The notes: generated by a model not told the origin, from the sequence alone. 63,290 nt of DNA from Photorhabdus noenieputensis (GCF_018448935.1 NZ_RCWC01000035.1:1-63290), one strand, 5' to 3'; counted from the first letter of the stretch, positions 27,223 through 38,796 are shown. Translations and numbers: made by a program.

Positions 27223-27906
27223 TTACGGCCTGTAACTCCTTACCTGCCCTTGTAATCCAGTCAAACTTTTCAATTCTGATAATGCTGAGTCAAGTTGTTG
27301 CTTAGAGGCATTCGGACCAACATATATTCTCGTTAATTGACCCTGAACCGGAGATGAAGGAACCGTATAAACCTGATAACCAGATAAGCGTAGTCTGGCA
27401 ACTATCTCATCTACCTTTCCGGCATTTTTCAAAGCTCCCAGTTGTACAATATAAGCCTGCCCTTGCGGGGCGGTTTCAACCGGTTTAACTTCAGGTTTCG
27501 GCTCTGGCTTAATGTCTGGTTTAGGTTTAAGCGCCGGGGCTGGCAACTTAGTATCTGGTTTGGGTTCAAGTTTAATCTGTGGTTGAGGCTTCACTTCTGG
27601 CTGAACCGCAGGAGGGACTATCGGCGTGGGCTGAGGAGTGGTAACCAATGGTATTTCCGGCTGCTCCAGTGTTTCTGGCTGCCATGCCTCTGTCTCATCT
27701 TCCAGAGGCACTGATAATATTGGTGGATTAAGAGGAGGTATAGATTCAATTTCTTGCTCATCCCCCGGCTTTGGAACCAAGGGAATTGATGCAAATTTAT
27801 CTTCGTTATATTTCTTGTTGCCGTCCAACAACGCAGGTAGCACAATGACACCCAATGCTACCAATACAATTGTACCAACCAAACGATTCTGAAATTTACT
27901 TGCCAC
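27223..27906 (-). CDS. dedD: Cell-division protein DedD (SPOR domain)
   Basis: A septal protein with one N-terminal membrane span (about residues 9-28), a long Pro/Lys/Glu-rich linker with repeated KPEPKPD-like units, and a C-terminal SPOR domain (about 150-227, AYIVQLGALKNAGKVDEIV) that binds denuded peptidoglycan at the division site. The GTG at 27906 follows AAGGA and gives the E. coli-like start [19 protein letters not shown], 227 residues. It overlaps the end of folC by 11 bases. Confidence 0.93.
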   Translation of the reverse strand: MASKFQNRLVGTIVLVALGVIVLPALLDGNKKYNEDKFASIPLVPKPGDEQEIESIPPLNPPILSVPLEDETEAWQPETLEQPEIPLVTTPQPTPIVPPAVQPEVKPQPQIKLEPKPDTKLPAPALKPKPDIKPEPKPEVKPVETAPQGQAYIVQLGALKNAGKVDEIVARLRLSGYQVYTVPSSPVQGQLTRIYVGPNASKQQLDSALSELKSLTGLQGQVRSYRP

Positions 27907-29194
27907 TTCCTTTCTCCCTGTCCAGAGCCTCCATGACATGCGCTACTGTGTGGAATGAGCCACAAACGACAACAATATCTTGCTCATTAGCATCAGCCAT
28001 CGCCTGATGCCAAGCACTTTCCACATCAGTAAATAGCTGTGGCTGTTCAAGATACTGAGCCAGTGTCTGTGCATCGGCACCACGGAATTCAGTCAACGGA
28101 GCGCAATACCACTCATTTATTTGCTGTGACAAGCAAGTCAGTGTACCGGCAATATCTTTATCACCTAACATACCCACGATGCCAAGGACTCGACTACCCG
28201 ACTGACGAGGCAATTGAGCCAATCTCTGCACCAGATAAGCCGCCGCATGGGGATTATGTGCCACATCCAAGATCAACAATGGATTTTCACGAACTATCTG
28301 AAAACGCCCGGGCAACTGTGCATTTTGCAACCCTTGATGGATGGCGCTCTCATTAATAGCCTGACCGACTTTATCCTCTTGTCGTAACAGGCAACAAATA
28401 ACAGCCATTGCCGTTGCAGCATTCATCAGAGGAACATTTGGCAAAGGTAGATTGCTAAATAGCCTATCATCAGATTGCCAGTGCCAGTTTTTATCCTGTT
28501 GAGAGAAACGCCAATCAATGCCACAGCGGAACAGCTTGGCTCCTAATTCGCCCGCAACTTCCGCAATAGAAAATGGCATATCCGGCTCACCGACCACGGC
28601 AAAGCGATCTTTACGGAAAATCCCGGCTTTCTCACGACCAATATGCTCGCGGTCTGACCCCAACCAATCAATATGATCAATTGCAATGCTGGTAATCGCA
28701 GCAATATCGGCGTCCACAATATTTGTCGCATCCAGCCGACCACCTAAGCCTACTTCTAAAATGACCACATCCAGACAAGCTTGTTTAAACAGTTGCAAAG
28801 CCGCCAATGTGCCATATTCAAAATAAGTTAGTGAAATATCACCGCGACGAGATTCAATATCCGCAAATACACGGCAGAATTCCTGCTCAGGTAACTCTTT
28901 CCCCTGAATACGCACTCTTTCGGTATAACGTACAAGATGCGGAGAGCTGTAAACACCCACTCTCAGCCCGGCCGCCAACAGAATGGATTCTATCGTGCAA
29001 CAGGTGGTTCCTTTGCCATTAGTACCAGATACAGTTATCACCTTAGGCGCGGGGTTAACCAATTCCAAAGTTTGGGCAAGTTTCCCCACACGCTCAAGCC
29101 CCATATCAATGGCCTTAGTATGCAGATTTCCAAGATAGGAAAGCCACGTCATCAATGGCGACGTGGCTTGAGGAATTTGTAAAGTGTCAGACAT
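27896..29194 (-). CDS. folC: Bifunctional folylpolyglutamate / dihydrofolate synthase FolC
   Basis: Adds L-glutamate to dihydropteroate and extends the polyglutamate tail of folates, using ATP. The 432-residue Mur-ligase-type protein has the P-loop [16 protein letters not shown] (about residues 56-71), the [15 protein letters not shown] segment and the C-terminal LDVAHNPHA motif. It starts 8 bases inside the end of accD and overlaps dedD at its own end, so the genes accD-folC-dedD are translationally linked. Confidence 0.95.
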   Translation of the reverse strand: MSDTLQIPQATSPLMTWLSYLGNLHTKAIDMGLERVGKLAQTLELVNPAPKVITVSGTNGKGTTCCTIESILLAAGLRVGVYSSPHLVRYTERVRIQGKELPEQEFCRVFADIESRRGDISLTYFEYGTLAALQLFKQACLDVVILEVGLGGRLDATNIVDADIAAITSIAIDHIDWLGSDREHIGREKAGIFRKDRFAVVGEPDMPFSIAEVAGELGAKLFRCGIDWRFSQQDKNWHWQSDDRLFSNLPLPNVPLMNAATAMAVICCLLRQEDKVGQAINESAIHQGLQNAQLPGRFQIVRENPLLILDVAHNPHAAAYLVQRLAQLPRQSGSRVLGIVGMLGDKDIAGTLTCLSQQINEWYCAPLTEFRGADAQTLAQYLEQPQLFTDVESAWHQAMADANEQDIVVVCGSFHTVAHVMEALDREKGSGK

Positions 29195-30131
29195 CTTCTT
29201 TATTGGTATTTATTTGAATATCCGCCTCAACATCAGCGGGTTCTGCCACAAATTCAGCAACAATTGGCTTAGTACCTGGCTGCGATTGATGAGTTAGTTT
29301 AGAAAGTAAACTGGCAAGTGTGTCACGCATTTCAGGACGACGAACAATCATGTCAATCGCCCCTTTTTCCAGCAAAAACTCACTACGCTGGAAACCAGAC
29401 GGTAATTTTTCACGAACCGTCTGCTCAATAACTCGTGGCCCGGCAAAACCAATCAACGCCTTTGGTTCAGCAATATTGATATCACCCAACATCGCCAGAC
29501 TTGCTGAAACACCGCCCATTGTCGGATCGGTCATGACAGAGATATAAGGCAAACCACGTTCTTGCATTTTTGCTAACGCAGCACTGGTTTTCGCCATCTG
29601 CATCAGTGACATCAATGCTTCTTGCATACGAGCGCCACCACTAGCAGAAAAACAAATCAGAGGACAATTGTCTGCCAACGCCTGTTCTACGGCACGAACA
29701 AAACGGGCACCAACAACCGAAGCCATAGAACCGCCCATAAATGCAAATTCAAAAGCAGCAGCAACAACTGGCATACCACTCAGGGTACCTTTCATCACGA
29801 CCAGCGCATCTTTCTCTTGAGTTTGCTTCTGCGCTGCTGATATACGATCTTTATACTTTTTGGAATCGCGGAATTTAAGAATATCTTTTGGCTCTAATTC
29901 CCCTCCCAATTCCGTCGTTGTGCCCTCATCAAGGAGTGTAGCCAATCGGGTTCGCGCCGAAATACGCATGTGATGATCACATTTAGGACAAACCTCAAGA
30001 TTGCGCTCTAGCTCAGCACGGTAGAGCACCTGACTGCAACTATCACATTTAGTCCAAACCCCTTCTGGGATATTTGCTTTACGAGTTTGGGTAATGTTGC
30101 TTTTATTAAGAATTTTTTCAATCCAGCTCAT
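29187..30131 (-). CDS. accD: Acetyl-CoA carboxylase carboxyltransferase subunit beta, AccD
   Basis: With AccA it transfers CO2 from carboxybiotin to acetyl-CoA, the first step of fatty acid synthesis. The 314-residue protein has an N-terminal zinc ribbon with four cysteines (CDSC...CPKC, about residues 28-50), then a crotonase-fold carboxyltransferase core with [19 protein letters not shown]. Compared with E. coli there is a short acidic C-terminal extension, which overlaps folC. Confidence 0.96.
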   Translation of the reverse strand: MSWIEKILNKSNITQTRKANIPEGVWTKCDSCSQVLYRAELERNLEVCPKCDHHMRISARTRLATLLDEGTTTELGGELEPKDILKFRDSKKYKDRISAAQKQTQEKDALVVMKGTLSGMPVVAAAFEFAFMGGSMASVVGARFVRAVEQALADNCPLICFSASGGARMQEALMSLMQMAKTSAALAKMQERGLPYISVMTDPTMGGVSASLAMLGDINIAEPKALIGFAGPRVIEQTVREKLPSGFQRSEFLLEKGAIDMIVRRPEMRDTLASLLSKLTHQSQPGTKPIVAEFVAEPADVEADIQINTNKEDV

Positions 30132-30233
30132 TGAATGATCTTTCCGTCTGAATCTGACTTATGCCAGTTTTGTTATTGTGTGCCATTAAACCACAATGCT
30201 ATTACAGTGTGGATAAAAAACTGCTCAAACCTG

Positions 30234-30923
30234 TTACCGGTTATCTGTTTTCTGCTTCATCACCGTACGACGATGACGCCAAATTTCAATCACTCCGGGC
30301 AGGATTGAGATAAAGATGATAGCGACAATCAACAGTTTCAAATTCTGTTGTACCATTGGCATATCACCGAATATATAACCAGAATAGGTGAATAACAGTA
30401 CCCAAACTAGTGCGCCAATCACGTTATAAGCAGCAAAACGACGATAAGACATTTTCCCCATACCTGCAACAAATGGTGCAAATGTTCTGATAATCGGCAC
30501 AAATCGCGCCAAAATAATTGCCTTCCCACCATGTTTTTCATAAAACTCATGTGTTTTATCTAAATAACTGCGGCGGAAAATTTTTGAATTTGGATTAGTA
30601 AATAACCTTTCGCCAAAGATGCGGCCAATAGCATAGTTCACTGCGTCACCAATAACAGCCGCAATAATCATCAATACCACCATAAGATGTACATTCAGAT
30701 CATTTGAGCCCAAAGCCGCTAAAGCACCAGCAACAAATAACAGTGAATCTCCCGGCAGAAACGGAGTAATCACTAATCCTGTTTCACAAAATAAAATCAG
30801 AAACAGAATGCCATACACCCAATTACCATATTGTGCGACCAGTTCGGCTAAATGAATGTCAATATGGAGAATGAAATCAATAATAAATTTAGCAAAATCA
30901 ACAAAATGAGTCAGAAATTCCAT
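30234..30923 (-). CDS. dedA: DedA family membrane protein
   Basis: A 229-residue polytopic protein of the DedA/SNARE-associated family, members of which support envelope homeostasis and are implicated in recycling undecaprenyl phosphate. Typical motifs are [26 protein letters not shown], the [13 protein letters not shown] segment and [18 protein letters not shown]. The ATG at 30923 follows GGGG by about 8 bases and fits the E. coli DedA start; another ATG at 30944 is possible. It lies between truA and accD, as in E. coli. Confidence 0.92.
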   Translation of the reverse strand: MEFLTHFVDFAKFIIDFILHIDIHLAELVAQYGNWVYGILFLILFCETGLVITPFLPGDSLLFVAGALAALGSNDLNVHLMVVLMIIAAVIGDAVNYAIGRIFGERLFTNPNSKIFRRSYLDKTHEFYEKHGGKAIILARFVPIIRTFAPFVAGMGKMSYRRFAAYNVIGALVWVLLFTYSGYIFGDMPMVQQNLKLLIVAIIFISILPGVIEIWRHRRTVMKQKTDNR

Positions 30924-30969
30924 AATATTCCCCGCTATGTCCAAACATCCGTGTCGGCAACTAAAAATG

Positions 30970-31806
30970 TTAAATCAAATCATCTGCCAGAAACAGAGGC
31001 CCCATAACAGCGCCAGGCAAATCAAATTGCGCCGGATAATCGACAGCAACCAAGTACAACCCTGCCGCTTTTGCCGTCGCAGCGGCTTTCGTCCGATCTT
31101 TTAAAGCAAGCAACTGGGCCATCCAATTAATATCCTGATTCCCGCAACCAATTTCCATCAGGCTGCCGACAATATTACGCACCATATGATGTACAAAAGC
31201 ATTGGCTTTAATATCTATGACGACGTAATGTCCGTAACGATTGACATTAATATGCATCACATTACGCCAAGGTGTTTTAGATTGGCATTGAACTGCACGG
31301 AAAGAGGTAAAATCATTTTCCCCTAATAAACATTGCGCAGCCTGATGCATCCGCTTTTCATCCAATGGATAGTGAAAATGAGTCACGCCATTAGCCAACA
31401 CGGCCGGACGATAACGATGATTAAAAATAATGTAACGGTATCGCCGGGCAGTTGCACTAAAACGGGCATGGAAACTCTCATCCACGGTTTTTACCCAACG
31501 AACAGCAATATCCGGCGGTAAGTGTACATTCACACCCATTGTCCATGCGGCATCCTTGCGCTGAACAGGCGTTTCAAAATGCACAACTTGCCCTGTTGCA
31601 TGTACTCCAGCATCGGTCCGACCAGCACAAAATACCGATATAGGTTCATCGGCGACTTTTGATAATGCTTCCTCAAGACATCCTTGAACACTTTTCACTT
31701 CTTGCTGACGTTGCCAGCCATAATATCGGCTGCCATCGTACTCAATTCCCAATGCAATTTTCATTTTTGAATCTGGCACAGATTCCGTTTGTTCTGTACC
31801 GAACAT
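30970..31806 (-). CDS. truA: tRNA pseudouridine(38-40) synthase TruA
   Basis: Converts uridines 38, 39 and 40 of the anticodon arm to pseudouridine. The 278-residue protein contains the catalytic aspartate in [19 protein letters not shown], plus the [16 protein letters not shown] and [16 protein letters not shown] motifs. The start ATG shares a base with the usg stop (TGATG), with AGGAG about 12 bases upstream, indicating coupling to usg. An internal ATG at residue 15 is a less likely alternative. Confidence 0.96.
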   Translation of the reverse strand: MFGTEQTESVPDSKMKIALGIEYDGSRYYGWQRQQEVKSVQGCLEEALSKVADEPISVFCAGRTDAGVHATGQVVHFETPVQRKDAAWTMGVNVHLPPDIAVRWVKTVDESFHARFSATARRYRYIIFNHRYRPAVLANGVTHFHYPLDEKRMHQAAQCLLGENDFTSFRAVQCQSKTPWRNVMHINVNRYGHYVVIDIKANAFVHHMVRNIVGSLMEIGCGNQDINWMAQLLALKDRTKAAATAKAAGLYLVAVDYPAQFDLPGAVMGPLFLADDLI

Positions 31807-32816
31807 CAGTAAAATTGCTCCTGAGTCAGTTTTTCCGCTGTTTCAACAGCCATTAATGCACCACCAAACCGGATGTTATCGGCCACAGACCAGAATTGTA
31901 ATACTTCCGGCATACCATAATCATGGCGCAGACAACCAATACTCAGCGCATCATTACCCGATGCTTCTGTCACTGGAGTCGGATAATCACCTTCATCTGC
32001 AACGTTAATATCAACCATCCGCTCTAATTCTTCTCTAGCTTCTTCCACCCCAACCGGACGCAATGTTTCCAAATGGACTACCTGAGCATTACCATAAAAA
32101 ACTGAAGACTGAACACAACTCACTGAAATGGGTAGTCCCTCATCCTGCAAAATTTTGCGTATTTGATCCACAAGGCGACGCTCTTCATTCACAGAACCTT
32201 CAATATCTGTTGGCAACGGCAAAAGATTAAATGCCAGTTGTTTACTAAAACGACCCGGCTCCGGTGGGATGCCGTTAAGTAAACGGGCGCTCTGCCCTGC
32301 TAATTCATCAACCGCCGCTTTGCCGTGAACAGAAACAGAGAACAGATTAGTCAAATGCAAACGTGCAATTCCAGCAGCATCCACCAGCGGTTTAATAGCT
32401 GTCAGTACCTGACTGGTCATACTGTCTGCCAAGGCAATAATATTTCGGTTACGATAATCCGCCAAGGCATGAGGATTCACCCCTGGAACAACCAAAGGTA
32501 CATCCGGTTCCATAGCAAACAGTCCACTGCTATCAATCACCAAGCAACCTTCTTCTGTCGCTTTTTCAACATATCGTGCCGTGGCCTCCAATCCAGCGAC
32601 GAAAAAAGCGAGTTGTACCTGTGACCAGTCAAAATCAGCCGCATCACCAACAACAAAATTTTTACCATTAAAACGCAGGCTTTCACCGGCACTACGCTCA
32701 CTGGCGAGAGGATACAATTCACCAACGGGAAACTGACGCTCTTGTAATAACGCCAATATCGCTTCACCTACTGCTCCTGTCGCACCCAACAGGGCAATAT
32801 TCCAACCTTCTGACAT
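31806..32816 (-). CDS. usg: Usg: aspartate-semialdehyde-dehydrogenase-like protein without catalytic cysteine
   Basis: A 336-residue homologue of aspartate-semialdehyde dehydrogenase with the NAD(P)-binding start [14 protein letters not shown]. Where true Asd has the nucleophilic cysteine (NC-T/S), this protein reads ADSMTSQVL, as does E. coli Usg, so it should not catalyse the Asd reaction. Its role is not established. The ATG at 32816 follows GGAG. It is followed directly by truA. Confidence 0.93.
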   Translation of the reverse strand: MSEGWNIALLGATGAVGEAILALLQERQFPVGELYPLASERSAGESLRFNGKNFVVGDAADFDWSQVQLAFFVAGLEATARYVEKATEEGCLVIDSSGLFAMEPDVPLVVPGVNPHALADYRNRNIIALADSMTSQVLTAIKPLVDAAGIARLHLTNLFSVSVHGKAAVDELAGQSARLLNGIPPEPGRFSKQLAFNLLPLPTDIEGSVNEERRLVDQIRKILQDEGLPISVSCVQSSVFYGNAQVVHLETLRPVGVEEAREELERMVDINVADEGDYPTPVTEASGNDALSIGCLRHDYGMPEVLQFWSVADNIRFGGALMAVETAEKLTQEQFY

Positions 32817-32867
32817 GTTGGTTTTCTCCATCTATATTTCTGACATGCAGATATATTTCTGCACGGA

Positions 32868-33995
32868 TTAAATCAGTTCTGTACTGAAACCAAGAGCGGC
32901 TAACAACTCAGCACTTTCTCGGTTATCGCAACATACCGTCAGGGATGACCACTCCCGACGTTCTAAATAGTTTTTACGCAGATAATCAAATTGCCCTTTT
33001 TGACCGGCTACTTGCCGTAACGGGGCATCATCGCGGCGCACATCATACACTAAATGTATCAACCGCTTTAGTGTGCTTTGAGTCACATTACCATGCAGGG
33101 TAACCCGGCTGAAATCCGGCTCGGGCAATAAATCAGATAAAACCACTTTACGGGGTTGGCCAAGAAATTCACAGTAAGCTTCAAATACCTGTGTGGTACC
33201 ACGCGCTTTACCTTCGAGGGTATAACCCGCGATATGCGGTGTACCAATATCAACTAATTCCAGTAATGGTAGGGATAAATCAGGTTCCGGCTCCCATACA
33301 TCCAGAACAACACGGAGTTTTTTGCCGCGTTTCAACTCGGTAAGCAATGCTTGATTATCAACAATTTCACCACGGCTGGCATTAATCAATATGCAATTAT
33401 CCGGTAAAGCCGACAATAATTCAGCATCCACTAAATGGTATGTTTTATATGGCCCCGATTTATTCAATGGCGTGTGGAATGTCAGAATATCCGCCTCTTT
33501 GACAAGTTTTTCCAGTGGCCAAAATTCGCCGACATCCCCTCTGGTAGCTCTTGGTGGATCACATAAGAGTATCCTCACACCAAGAGCAGCTAACCGTTCC
33601 GCCAATCTACTGCCGACATTACCGACACCAACGATTCCGACAACTTTATCTTTAAGCTCAAAATTATCACGTTCAGCTAGCAACATTAATGCAGAGAAAA
33701 CATATTCAACCACAGCAATGGCATTACATCCCGGCGCGGCTGAAAACCCAATTCCTGCCTGTGATAACCATGACTGATCCACATGGTCAGTCCCTGCGGT
33801 AGCTGTGCCGATAAACCTTGTCGTGCTACCTTTTAACAGATCTTCATCGACTTTAGTCACCGAGCGAACCATAAATGCATCCGCGTCATCTAATGCACCC
33901 TCCGGTACCGGACGCCCCGGAATAGTTCGTACATCCCCCAATTGCTGAAACAGTTGCTCAGCATAAGGCATATTTTCATCAACCAGAATCTTCAC
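32868..33995 (-). CDS. pdxB: Erythronate-4-phosphate dehydrogenase PdxB
   Basis: Oxidises 4-phosphoerythronate in the DXP-dependent pyridoxal phosphate pathway. The 375-residue D-2-hydroxyacid dehydrogenase has the Rossmann motif [16 protein letters not shown] (about 122-137), [11 protein letters not shown] carrying the catalytic arginine, and [15 protein letters not shown] carrying the histidine. A PdxB-specific C-terminal dimerisation domain follows. It is the last gene of the conserved block; the E. coli neighbour flk is absent here and accessory genes begin. Confidence 0.96.
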   Translation of the reverse strand: MKILVDENMPYAEQLFQQLGDVRTIPGRPVPEGALDDADAFMVRSVTKVDEDLLKGSTTRFIGTATAGTDHVDQSWLSQAGIGFSAAPGCNAIAVVEYVFSALMLLAERDNFELKDKVVGIVGVGNVGSRLAERLAALGVRILLCDPPRATRGDVGEFWPLEKLVKEADILTFHTPLNKSGPYKTYHLVDAELLSALPDNCILINASRGEIVDNQALLTELKRGKKLRVVLDVWEPEPDLSLPLLELVDIGTPHIAGYTLEGKARGTTQVFEAYCEFLGQPRKVVLSDLLPEPDFSRVTLHGNVTQSTLKRLIHLVYDVRRDDAPLRQVAGQKGQFDYLRKNYLERREWSSLTVCCDNRESAELLAALGFSTELI

Positions 33996-34086
33996 TTAAT
34001 TCCATCCTGTGGCATAAAACGGACGTAGCCAGCTATTTTGCCACTGAATCTTAACAAAACCCATTAATGTATAGTTTCTTTTGTTG

Positions 34087-34860
34087 TTAACTTTTCCTGA
34101 AACGCTCTGGTGTTTTGCCCGCCAGTTGCTGAAACATAGCAATAAACGCCGAAGATGAGCTGTAACCCACATCAAAAGCAACTTCATTAACCGTTTTCCC
34201 TTGCTCCAATAAGGAAATAGCATGTAAAAACCGTAACCGTTGCCGCCACTCGCTAAATGACATGCCTAATTCTTGTCGGCAACGCCGTGATAATGTGCGT
34301 TCCGAGGTATAGCACCGTTTTGCCCATTGCGCTAATGATGTATTATCAGCCGGATTATGTTCAAGCTCCTGTAATATCGGTGCCAAAAGTTTATTTTTAG
34401 ATGACGGCAGGTAGGTATATTGCACAGGAGATTGAACTAATTGATCAATCAGTACCTGCGCTAACCGCAAATCCTGTTCTGTTTCCGGTACCTTCAAGCC
34501 GCGCTCAAAACAATCCGTCATAATCGCATTAAATATTGGACTAAGTTGAATAATACAAGGGGTATCCGGCAATAATTTCCCCCACGGAGGAGAGATATCT
34601 ATTGCTCTGAATCGCATAGCCTTTTTGCTATAGCCCGAATGTTCTACCCCTTCCGGTATCCAGACACAAAATTGTGGTGGAGCCAAAAAATGTTGTTCCC
34701 CAACATTCATTGCCATTACGCCACAAACTACATAAATAAGTTGCCCAAACGGATGGACATGAGGTAAACATTCTGTATTCGCACTGAATAATTCGTTACG
34801 AAAAGAGATACTCGCAGGAATAGCCATAATATCTACAGGTTCATTCAGCTTTTCTGTCAT
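34087..34860 (-). CDS. AraC-family regulator with N-terminal cupin domain (NimR-like)
   Basis: A 257-residue regulator. The N-terminal cupin (about 25-100, including CLPHVHPFGQLIYVVCGVMA) binds a small ligand. The C-terminal AraC DNA-binding domain occupies about 160-257 (WAKRCYTSERTLSRRCRQE and NEVAFDVGYSSSSAFIAMF). It resembles E. coli NimR, which controls a divergent exporter gene. Here the divergent neighbour, 87 bases away, is an EamA transporter, so that is the likely target. The effector compound is unknown. Confidence 0.85.
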   Translation of the reverse strand: MTEKLNEPVDIMAIPASISFRNELFSANTECLPHVHPFGQLIYVVCGVMAMNVGEQHFLAPPQFCVWIPEGVEHSGYSKKAMRFRAIDISPPWGKLLPDTPCIIQLSPIFNAIMTDCFERGLKVPETEQDLRLAQVLIDQLVQSPVQYTYLPSSKNKLLAPILQELEHNPADNTSLAQWAKRCYTSERTLSRRCRQELGMSFSEWRQRLRFLHAISLLEQGKTVNEVAFDVGYSSSSAFIAMFQQLAGKTPERFRKS

Positions 34861-34947
34861 ATTGTCTTAATTGCCTTATCTATTGTCTGATTATCGTTAT
34901 ATATAATAAACCAGACACCTTTAGACTGAGCCTTCATTTTTATCTCA

Positions 34948-35877
34948 ATGCGATTCACTTATATGAATATGATCTTTCCACTTCTGGCAGTCTTGATCTG
35001 GTCAATTAATGCTGTAGTGAGTAAAGCCTCCGCCACTGTTATTGATCCGGCTGCAATCTCTTTTTACCGCTGGTTCCTTGCTTTTCTCACATTAACCCCC
35101 TTTGTTGTATTACCTGTCATTCGCCAATGGAAAACAATCCGTCAACACTGGTGGAAACTCTTAATACTTAGCTCACTTGGTATGGTGCTTTATCAGAGCC
35201 TGGCTTATTACGCAGCACACAGCGTCAGCGCAACATTTATGGGAATTCTTAACTCACTTATTCCTCTTTTAACTGTCGTTATCAGTACATTTATTTTACG
35301 TGTTATCCCCACTGTCGGTATTGTTCTCGGTACCGTTCTATCTCTGTTTGGTTTAGTCTGGTTGGTTAGCTCTGGTGATCCTATATCATTACTACAACAC
35401 GGTTTAGGCCGCGGCGAGTTGATGATGTTGATTGCTTCCATCTCCTACGCACTCTATGGCGTATTAACCAAACGTTGGTCTATTCCATTACCCAACTGGC
35501 AATCCCTGTATGTGCAAATCACTTTTGGCGTCCTGTTATTACTGCCCAATTTTTTGTTAGCAAAAGATGTTCAACTAAACACTAACAATATTTCGTTAGT
35601 CCTATTCGCTGGCATTCCGGCCTCAATCCTCGCTCCCTACTTATGGATACAAGGTGTTATAAAACTTGGCGCTAATACCGCCGCCATATTTATGAATCTA
35701 GCCCCGGTATTTACCACAATTATCGCTATTCTGGTTCTGCATGAAGAAATGCACAGTTACCATCTGATTGGTGGCGGTATAACGTTATTGGGCGTTATGC
35801 TGGCACAGCAACTACGTACTCCTCTTATTAGACGTAAAACAGGAAAATCTCAGGATGTTAATCATCAGAAAGCCTAA
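34948..35877 (+). CDS. DMT-superfamily (EamA) transporter
   Basis: A 309-residue membrane protein with two EamA repeats, about ten transmembrane segments. The first repeat includes PAAISFYRWFLAFLTLTP and the second ends near LHEEMHSYHLIGGGITLLGV, both typical. It probably exports a metabolite or drug. It is divergent from the cupin-AraC regulator. Its 3' end overlaps the end of the convergent tctE gene by 20 bases. Confidence 0.88.
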   Translation: MRFTYMNMIFPLLAVLIWSINAVVSKASATVIDPAAISFYRWFLAFLTLTPFVVLPVIRQWKTIRQHWWKLLILSSLGMVLYQSLAYYAAHSVSATFMGILNSLIPLLTVVISTFILRVIPTVGIVLGTVLSLFGLVWLVSSGDPISLLQHGLGRGELMMLIASISYALYGVLTKRWSIPLPNWQSLYVQITFGVLLLLPNFLLAKDVQLNTNNISLVLFAGIPASILAPYLWIQGVIKLGANTAAIFMNLAPVFTTIIAILVLHEEMHSYHLIGGGITLLGVMLAQQLRTPLIRRKTGKSQDVNHQKA

Positions 35878-37279
35878 AAGGGATTCTTACCAATAAGCCT
35901 CCTAGCATTTCGCTAAGCAATAATTGGGGATGAGTACCATGATAAATACTGATGTCTTTGACCAGGGCTAATCCCAGCCCTGCCCCTTCATGCCCCGCAG
36001 CATTATCAAGACGATTAAAAGCCATCAGAGACAAATTGACTTCTTCTTTAGCAATCCCCGGCCCACTGTCATCCACTTCCAAATAACAGTATGCCTTACA
36101 AGAGCTGAGAATTACTCTAGCCGTGACAATGCCACCTTCCGGCGTATATTTAATTGCATTGTCCAATAAATTAGCGCACATTTCTGTCAGTAATACAGGT
36201 TCCCCCTTGATCCATTGAGCACTTTCACCTTCATAACCCAAATCAATATTCTTACTTTCAGCCTGTTGCAAACGAGAAAAACACGCCTGTTGTAGCAATT
36301 CAACTAAATTAACCGGCCTATAATCTCGAACAGCCTCCTTTTCATGCGCTTTCAAGCGAGAGAGTTGTAATAAACGATCCGTCAGAGAGATAGTATTATC
36401 CAATGTATTATCAATGGCCTGTAAGCTTTCTTTCCATTGCGCGGGATCTTCGCTGGCAAGCGCTACCGCTACTTGAGTTTTTAATACCGTTAATGGTGTC
36501 CTGAGTTGATGAGAAGCATCCGCACTGAACCTCTCCTGTCGGCTCACCATCAGTTTCAGTCGCTCTATATAACGATTAAATGCATATAACAATGGGGAAA
36601 GTTCTGACCAAGGCAACATATCCGGTAACGGAGTGAGATCATTCGCGGGACGACGGACCATGACGCCAGAAAGTTTATGCAATGGTTTAAGTAACTGTTT
36701 CAACAGAAAATAAGCCAGAATCAGAGTCAACCCAACCACGGTTCCTTGACTCATCAAAGAAGATATTAATAATTGTTGCGCAAGATAATGACGAGAAGCC
36801 ACTGTTTCAGCAACCAGTATCAACGCCATTCCCATCATTCCCCCTTCATTGATTGGCTGATAAAGGGCTGCAACCCGAATGGGATGTCCGTGATATTCAG
36901 CATCATAGAAATAAACCAAAGCGGTGTATAAATTGGAGCGAAGCGTATCTTTAGGGATCAAAGGTAAATCATCATAACCAGAAATTATCTCCCCATCAGG
37001 AGATAACACCTGATAAAATAGCCGATCATTCATATTTCGCTCAAAACTATCCAGAACCACATAAGGTACATCGACAATTAATTGGTTATTCTTAACTGCC
37101 AGCCGTTCTGCCACAGTTCGAGCAGATGCTAATAAAGTACGGTCATAAGCCAATGTCGCCGCATTCTCTGCACTGAAATAATGGGTGCAAACCGATAAAC
37201 AGCCCAACAAAAATAGCGGCACCCCAAAAAACAAAAGCAACTGGTGAAACAATGAGTTCGGTACTTTAAACCATGTCAT
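35858..37279 (-). CDS. tctE: Sensor histidine kinase TctE
   Basis: Membrane sensor of the tricarboxylate two-component system, 473 residues. Two membrane spans (about 11-31 and 168-190) flank a periplasmic sensing domain. A HAMP-like region, the H-box SADASHQLRTPLTVL and the ATPase motifs (NLLDNAIKYTPEGG, DSGPGIA) follow. Its ATG overlaps the tctD stop (ATGGTTTAA region) by 14 bases. The partner is TctD; the likely target is the tctCBA operon. Confidence 0.9.
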   Translation of the reverse strand: MTWFKVPNSLFHQLLLFFGVPLFLLGCLSVCTHYFSAENAATLAYDRTLLASARTVAERLAVKNNQLIVDVPYVVLDSFERNMNDRLFYQVLSPDGEIISGYDDLPLIPKDTLRSNLYTALVYFYDAEYHGHPIRVAALYQPINEGGMMGMALILVAETVASRHYLAQQLLISSLMSQGTVVGLTLILAYFLLKQLLKPLHKLSGVMVRRPANDLTPLPDMLPWSELSPLLYAFNRYIERLKLMVSRQERFSADASHQLRTPLTVLKTQVAVALASEDPAQWKESLQAIDNTLDNTISLTDRLLQLSRLKAHEKEAVRDYRPVNLVELLQQACFSRLQQAESKNIDLGYEGESAQWIKGEPVLLTEMCANLLDNAIKYTPEGGIVTARVILSSCKAYCYLEVDDSGPGIAKEEVNLSLMAFNRLDNAAGHEGAGLGLALVKDISIYHGTHPQLLLSEMLGGLLVRIPFRLSDD

Positions 37280-37943
37280 CTTTCTGGCACTCCAGACGAT
37301 AACCTAATCCCCGTAATGTACTGATCCCCACATTACTGCCTGACAATTTCTTTCGAATCCGGTGGATATAAAGTTCAATACTTTGTGGATTTGCTTCATC
37401 TAATAGTGCAAATACCTGTTCAAATAGCTGTTGTTTAGAAACAGGTCGCCCTCGACGATGGAACAATGTTGTCAAAACCGAAAGTTCCCTTGGCGTCAAA
37501 GCTAATGGCTCATCGTTCAGAACAAAGTAACCATCATCCTGATAAACCAGAGAGCCGAATGTCAGCGTCTCCTGTAGCACATTTGCACTACGCCGAAGTA
37601 ATGCCCGGATACGTGCTTCCAATTCCTGTAAATCAAAAGGTTTCGTCAGATAATCATCAGCACCAGAATTAAGCCCTTTTACTCGATCGGAAACATCGGC
37701 TTTCGCCGTTAATAATAATACCGGCAAATTTTGTCCACGTTTACGCAAACGAACCAACAATGAAAGGCCATCTAGCCTCGGCAAAGAAACATCCAAAATC
37801 AGCAAGGCATAGTTTTCTGTCTGCAATAATTGATCAGCGACAATACCATCACTCGCAACATCTACAGCAAACCCCGCACTACTCAGTGCTTTTTGCAACC
37901 AGTGCAATAATTCAGGGTGGTCTTCCACTAAAAGTAAGCGCAT
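37266..37943 (-). CDS. tctD: Response regulator TctD
   Basis: An OmpR-class regulator of 225 residues. The receiver domain contains the phosphorylated aspartate in LLILDVSLPRLDG and the LLTAKADVSDRVKGL and DDYLTKPF switch residues. The C-terminal winged helix (about 125-218, LTPRELSVLTTLFHRRGRPV) binds DNA. It should activate tricarboxylate transport when TctE senses substrate. It is transcribed with tctE by overlap. Confidence 0.92.
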   Translation of the reverse strand: MRLLLVEDHPELLHWLQKALSSAGFAVDVASDGIVADQLLQTENYALLILDVSLPRLDGLSLLVRLRKRGQNLPVLLLTAKADVSDRVKGLNSGADDYLTKPFDLQELEARIRALLRRSANVLQETLTFGSLVYQDDGYFVLNDEPLALTPRELSVLTTLFHRRGRPVSKQQLFEQVFALLDEANPQSIELYIHRIRKKLSGSNVGISTLRGLGYRLECQKDDMV

Positions 37944-38139
37944 ATTTTAAATATCTAACCGATTAATATAAATATAATTACAAACATAACTATATTTTCA
38001 GTTCATATCGCCATACCTATTTTCTGAAAAATAGTCAGACACTGATTCAATTCCATTTTCATGCCAAAATACCGTGCTATCAATAACAGGATATCCTGTC
38101 ATACCGAATCAAGTAATAGATTTCTATTACCATTTCCAT

Positions 38140-38793
38140 TTACTCAGATATTGCCATGAGCACAGGGGTAAAATCAAAACGTTCATCCAATGCAGATGCC
38201 ACAGAGACATTAGACAAAGTGAGTTTTATTTCACTGCCTACTTTTAAACTAAAACTCGATATCACCATCGGCTCTTTATCATTAAGAAATGCAGATAAGC
38301 CCGTCATTTTTAAAACCTTATCTGTATCATTCTTAATATTAATTGAGATCTTGGTCTTTGATGCCATTGAACTATCTACCTGGCTAATTTTCTTTTTCAT
38401 CTCTTTCGGGACACTTATCACCAAGATATCTGCGCCACTACCGTAAAGATGAATACCCTTAGCAGAACCAGTTACACTTGAATTACCTACACTCACAGGA
38501 ACTTTAAAGTGAGCAAACGAATCCATATTTTGTCTAAAACATTCCACGTATTCTGCATTGGCAAAAATAGTCGGCACTTTTTCCTGAGCGTCTAACAAAG
38601 ATTTTGATGGTTGTCTGGAATCTTTATAATCACCACAGGCACTGACTTCAACCAACAAATCAGATGTCACCGTTTTAACTTGTTCAGATAACAGTTGGTT
38701 AACCGATACCGAAGTACTGAGTTCTGTTTTACATCCCGCCAAAGCAAAAACCATAGCACTACCCATAACACTACAAAGAATCAATTTTTTCAT
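38140..38793 (-). CDS. Putative lipoprotein of unknown function
   Basis: A 217-residue protein. The N-terminus MKKLILCSVMGSAMVFALAGC is a lipoprotein signal with lipobox LAGC, and the residue after the cysteine is K, which favours the outer membrane. The mature part has a stretch of beta-type sequence (SVTGSAKGIHLYGSGADILVI and later KISINIKNDTD) and three further cysteines. I do not recognise a known family. GAGG precedes the two adjacent ATGs; I chose the second. It lies between tctDE and tctCBA, which are adjacent in Salmonella, so it looks like an insertion. Confidence 0.75.
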   Translation of the reverse strand: MKKLILCSVMGSAMVFALAGCKTELSTSVSVNQLLSEQVKTVTSDLLVEVSACGDYKDSRQPSKSLLDAQEKVPTIFANAEYVECFRQNMDSFAHFKVPVSVGNSSVTGSAKGIHLYGSGADILVISVPKEMKKKISQVDSSMASKTKISINIKNDTDKVLKMTGLSAFLNDKEPMVISSFSLKVGSEIKLTLSNVSVASALDERFDFTPVLMAISE

Positions 38794-38796
38794 CAT